A stretch of DNA of 64,000 bases, taken from Actinomycetaceae bacterium zg-1166. GTDB taxonomy: Bacteria > Actinomycetota > Actinomycetes > Actinomycetales > Actinomycetaceae. The notes under the pieces were generated by a model, which saw nothing but the letters and a program-made list of their open reading frames with translations, ran no database searches and was not told where the DNA came from. The position numbers and the translations under genes were made by a program. Below are positions 63,569 through 64,000 of this stretch, in pieces (position 1 is the stretch's first letter; each line of letters starts with the position of its first letter). Location of the stretch: assembly GCA_015679245.1 (NCBI GenBank), contig CP064953.1, forward strand, positions 1,240,001 through 1,304,000. The letters are read 5' to 3'.

Positions 63569-64000
63569 GCTGCCACCTCCTTCGTCTGGAGAGTGATGTA
63601 CTTGCGGATCGTCATGCCTTCAGGCTTGGGCAGGTGGAATAGCCAGCGGACAAAGGGCGGTGCGGCAATAAGCAGAACGATGACAGACTGGAGAACCAGC
63701 ACCATGTCGATTGGAACATTTGCTTGAGCCTGCATAATGCGGCCACCGGCCTTAAACGCACCGAAAAGCAAGCCTGCAAAAACCGTGCCTAACGGCTTGT
63801 TGCGTCCAAGGAGTGCCACTGTAATGGCATCGAAGCCTATCGAACCAGCTACGTCGCCAGTGAGGTATTTCATCGTTGAAGTGATCTGAATGCCTCCGGC
63901 GAGCCCCATGAAGGCTCCAGAGAGAGCCATTGTCATTCCCGTTACGAATGCGACCGACATTCCCGCTGTACGTGCCGCATGAGGGTTGGCACCCACAGCA
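63565..64000 (-). CDS. Nucleoside ABC transporter permease (NupP/YufP-like), N-terminal part outside window
   Basis: The last 145 residues of a second BPD_transp_2 permease, running off the right edge. The sequence GANPHAARTAGMSV is the EAA-like coupling loop, followed by GFDAITVALLGRNKPLGTV and three hydrophobic helices. It is the upstream gene of the transport pair and overlaps it by 4 bp. The matching ATPase and substrate-binding lipoprotein should lie just beyond the window. No start can be given. Confidence 0.85.
   Translation of the reverse strand, partial: AVGANPHAARTAGMSVAFVTGMTMALSGAFMGLAGGIQITSTMKYLTGDVAGSIGFDAITVALLGRNKPLGTVFAGLLFGAFKAGGRIMQAQANVPIDMVLVLQSVIVLLIAAPPFVRWLFHLPKPEGMTIRKYITLQTKEVAA

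Overview
The window looks like chromosome of a medium-GC actinobacterium, most likely in or near the family Actinomycetaceae. The support is indirect. There is a GlgM/GlgC glycogen pair, an AdnA/AdnB helicase-nuclease pair beside DUF3107 and a DEAD-box helicase, a DUF3117 gene, LPXTG-type surface proteins, an RF2 gene without a programmed frameshift, a tmRNA whose tag ends FALAA, and at least twelve genes whose start codon sits 6-7 nt after a TANNNT-like -10 box, as expected for leaderless actinobacterial transcripts. The species cannot be named from this sequence. No rRNA, tRNA or CRISPR array was seen.

Layout. 1-5.8 kb: a minus-strand carnitine/crotonobetaine operon (MFS transporter, alpha/beta-hydrolase, caiA, caiB, caiC cut by the window edge), followed upstream by a 0.8 kb control region with a strong hairpin and two GGAC-N7-GTCC palindromes. 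6.6-17.8 kb: housekeeping genes, namely a YeiH-type exporter, a GNAT-MazG fusion, trmL, a SpoU methyltransferase, an SPFH/NfeD pair, an ABC ATPase, divergent glgM/glgC, and serB. 17.9-24.1 kb: two large surface proteins, an M26-like metallopeptidase with SHIRT and FIVAR domains and a cell wall anchor, and a G5-domain protein. 24.1-25.1 kb: repeat-rich sequence without a convincing gene.

25.1-30.9 kb: a decayed integrative element (prophage or ICE remnant) abutting the 3' end of ssrA. It holds a 383 bp IS3-family remnant that truncates a Bro-N antirepressor, several small HTH regulators with palindromic operators, a broken antirepressor C-terminal gene, a repressor-RhuM-ImmA protease series with a perfect mycobacterial-type LexA box in front of the protease, and a tyrosine integrase broken by two frameshifts.

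30.9-37.8 kb: ssrA, smpB, an M23 hydrolase, ftsX, ftsE and prfB (the trans-translation and divisome/termination cluster), then a phosphotransferase-fold gene. 37.8-47 kb: adnB, adnA, DUF3107 and a DEAD-box RNA helicase. 47-56.3 kb: marC, a PHP phosphoesterase, an M24 aminopeptidase, an MgtE-N/CBS protein with DUF1003, mrp, an O-methyltransferase, DUF3117 and a LOG-type protein. 57-64 kb: nucleoside salvage, with purine nucleoside phosphorylase and phosphohexo/pentomutase on the plus strand and deoC, deoA, cdd and two nucleoside ABC permeases on the minus strand. Together these import nucleosides and channel the ribose phosphates into central metabolism.

Convergent gene ends in this genome carry strikingly perfect inverted repeats, usually without a long T run.
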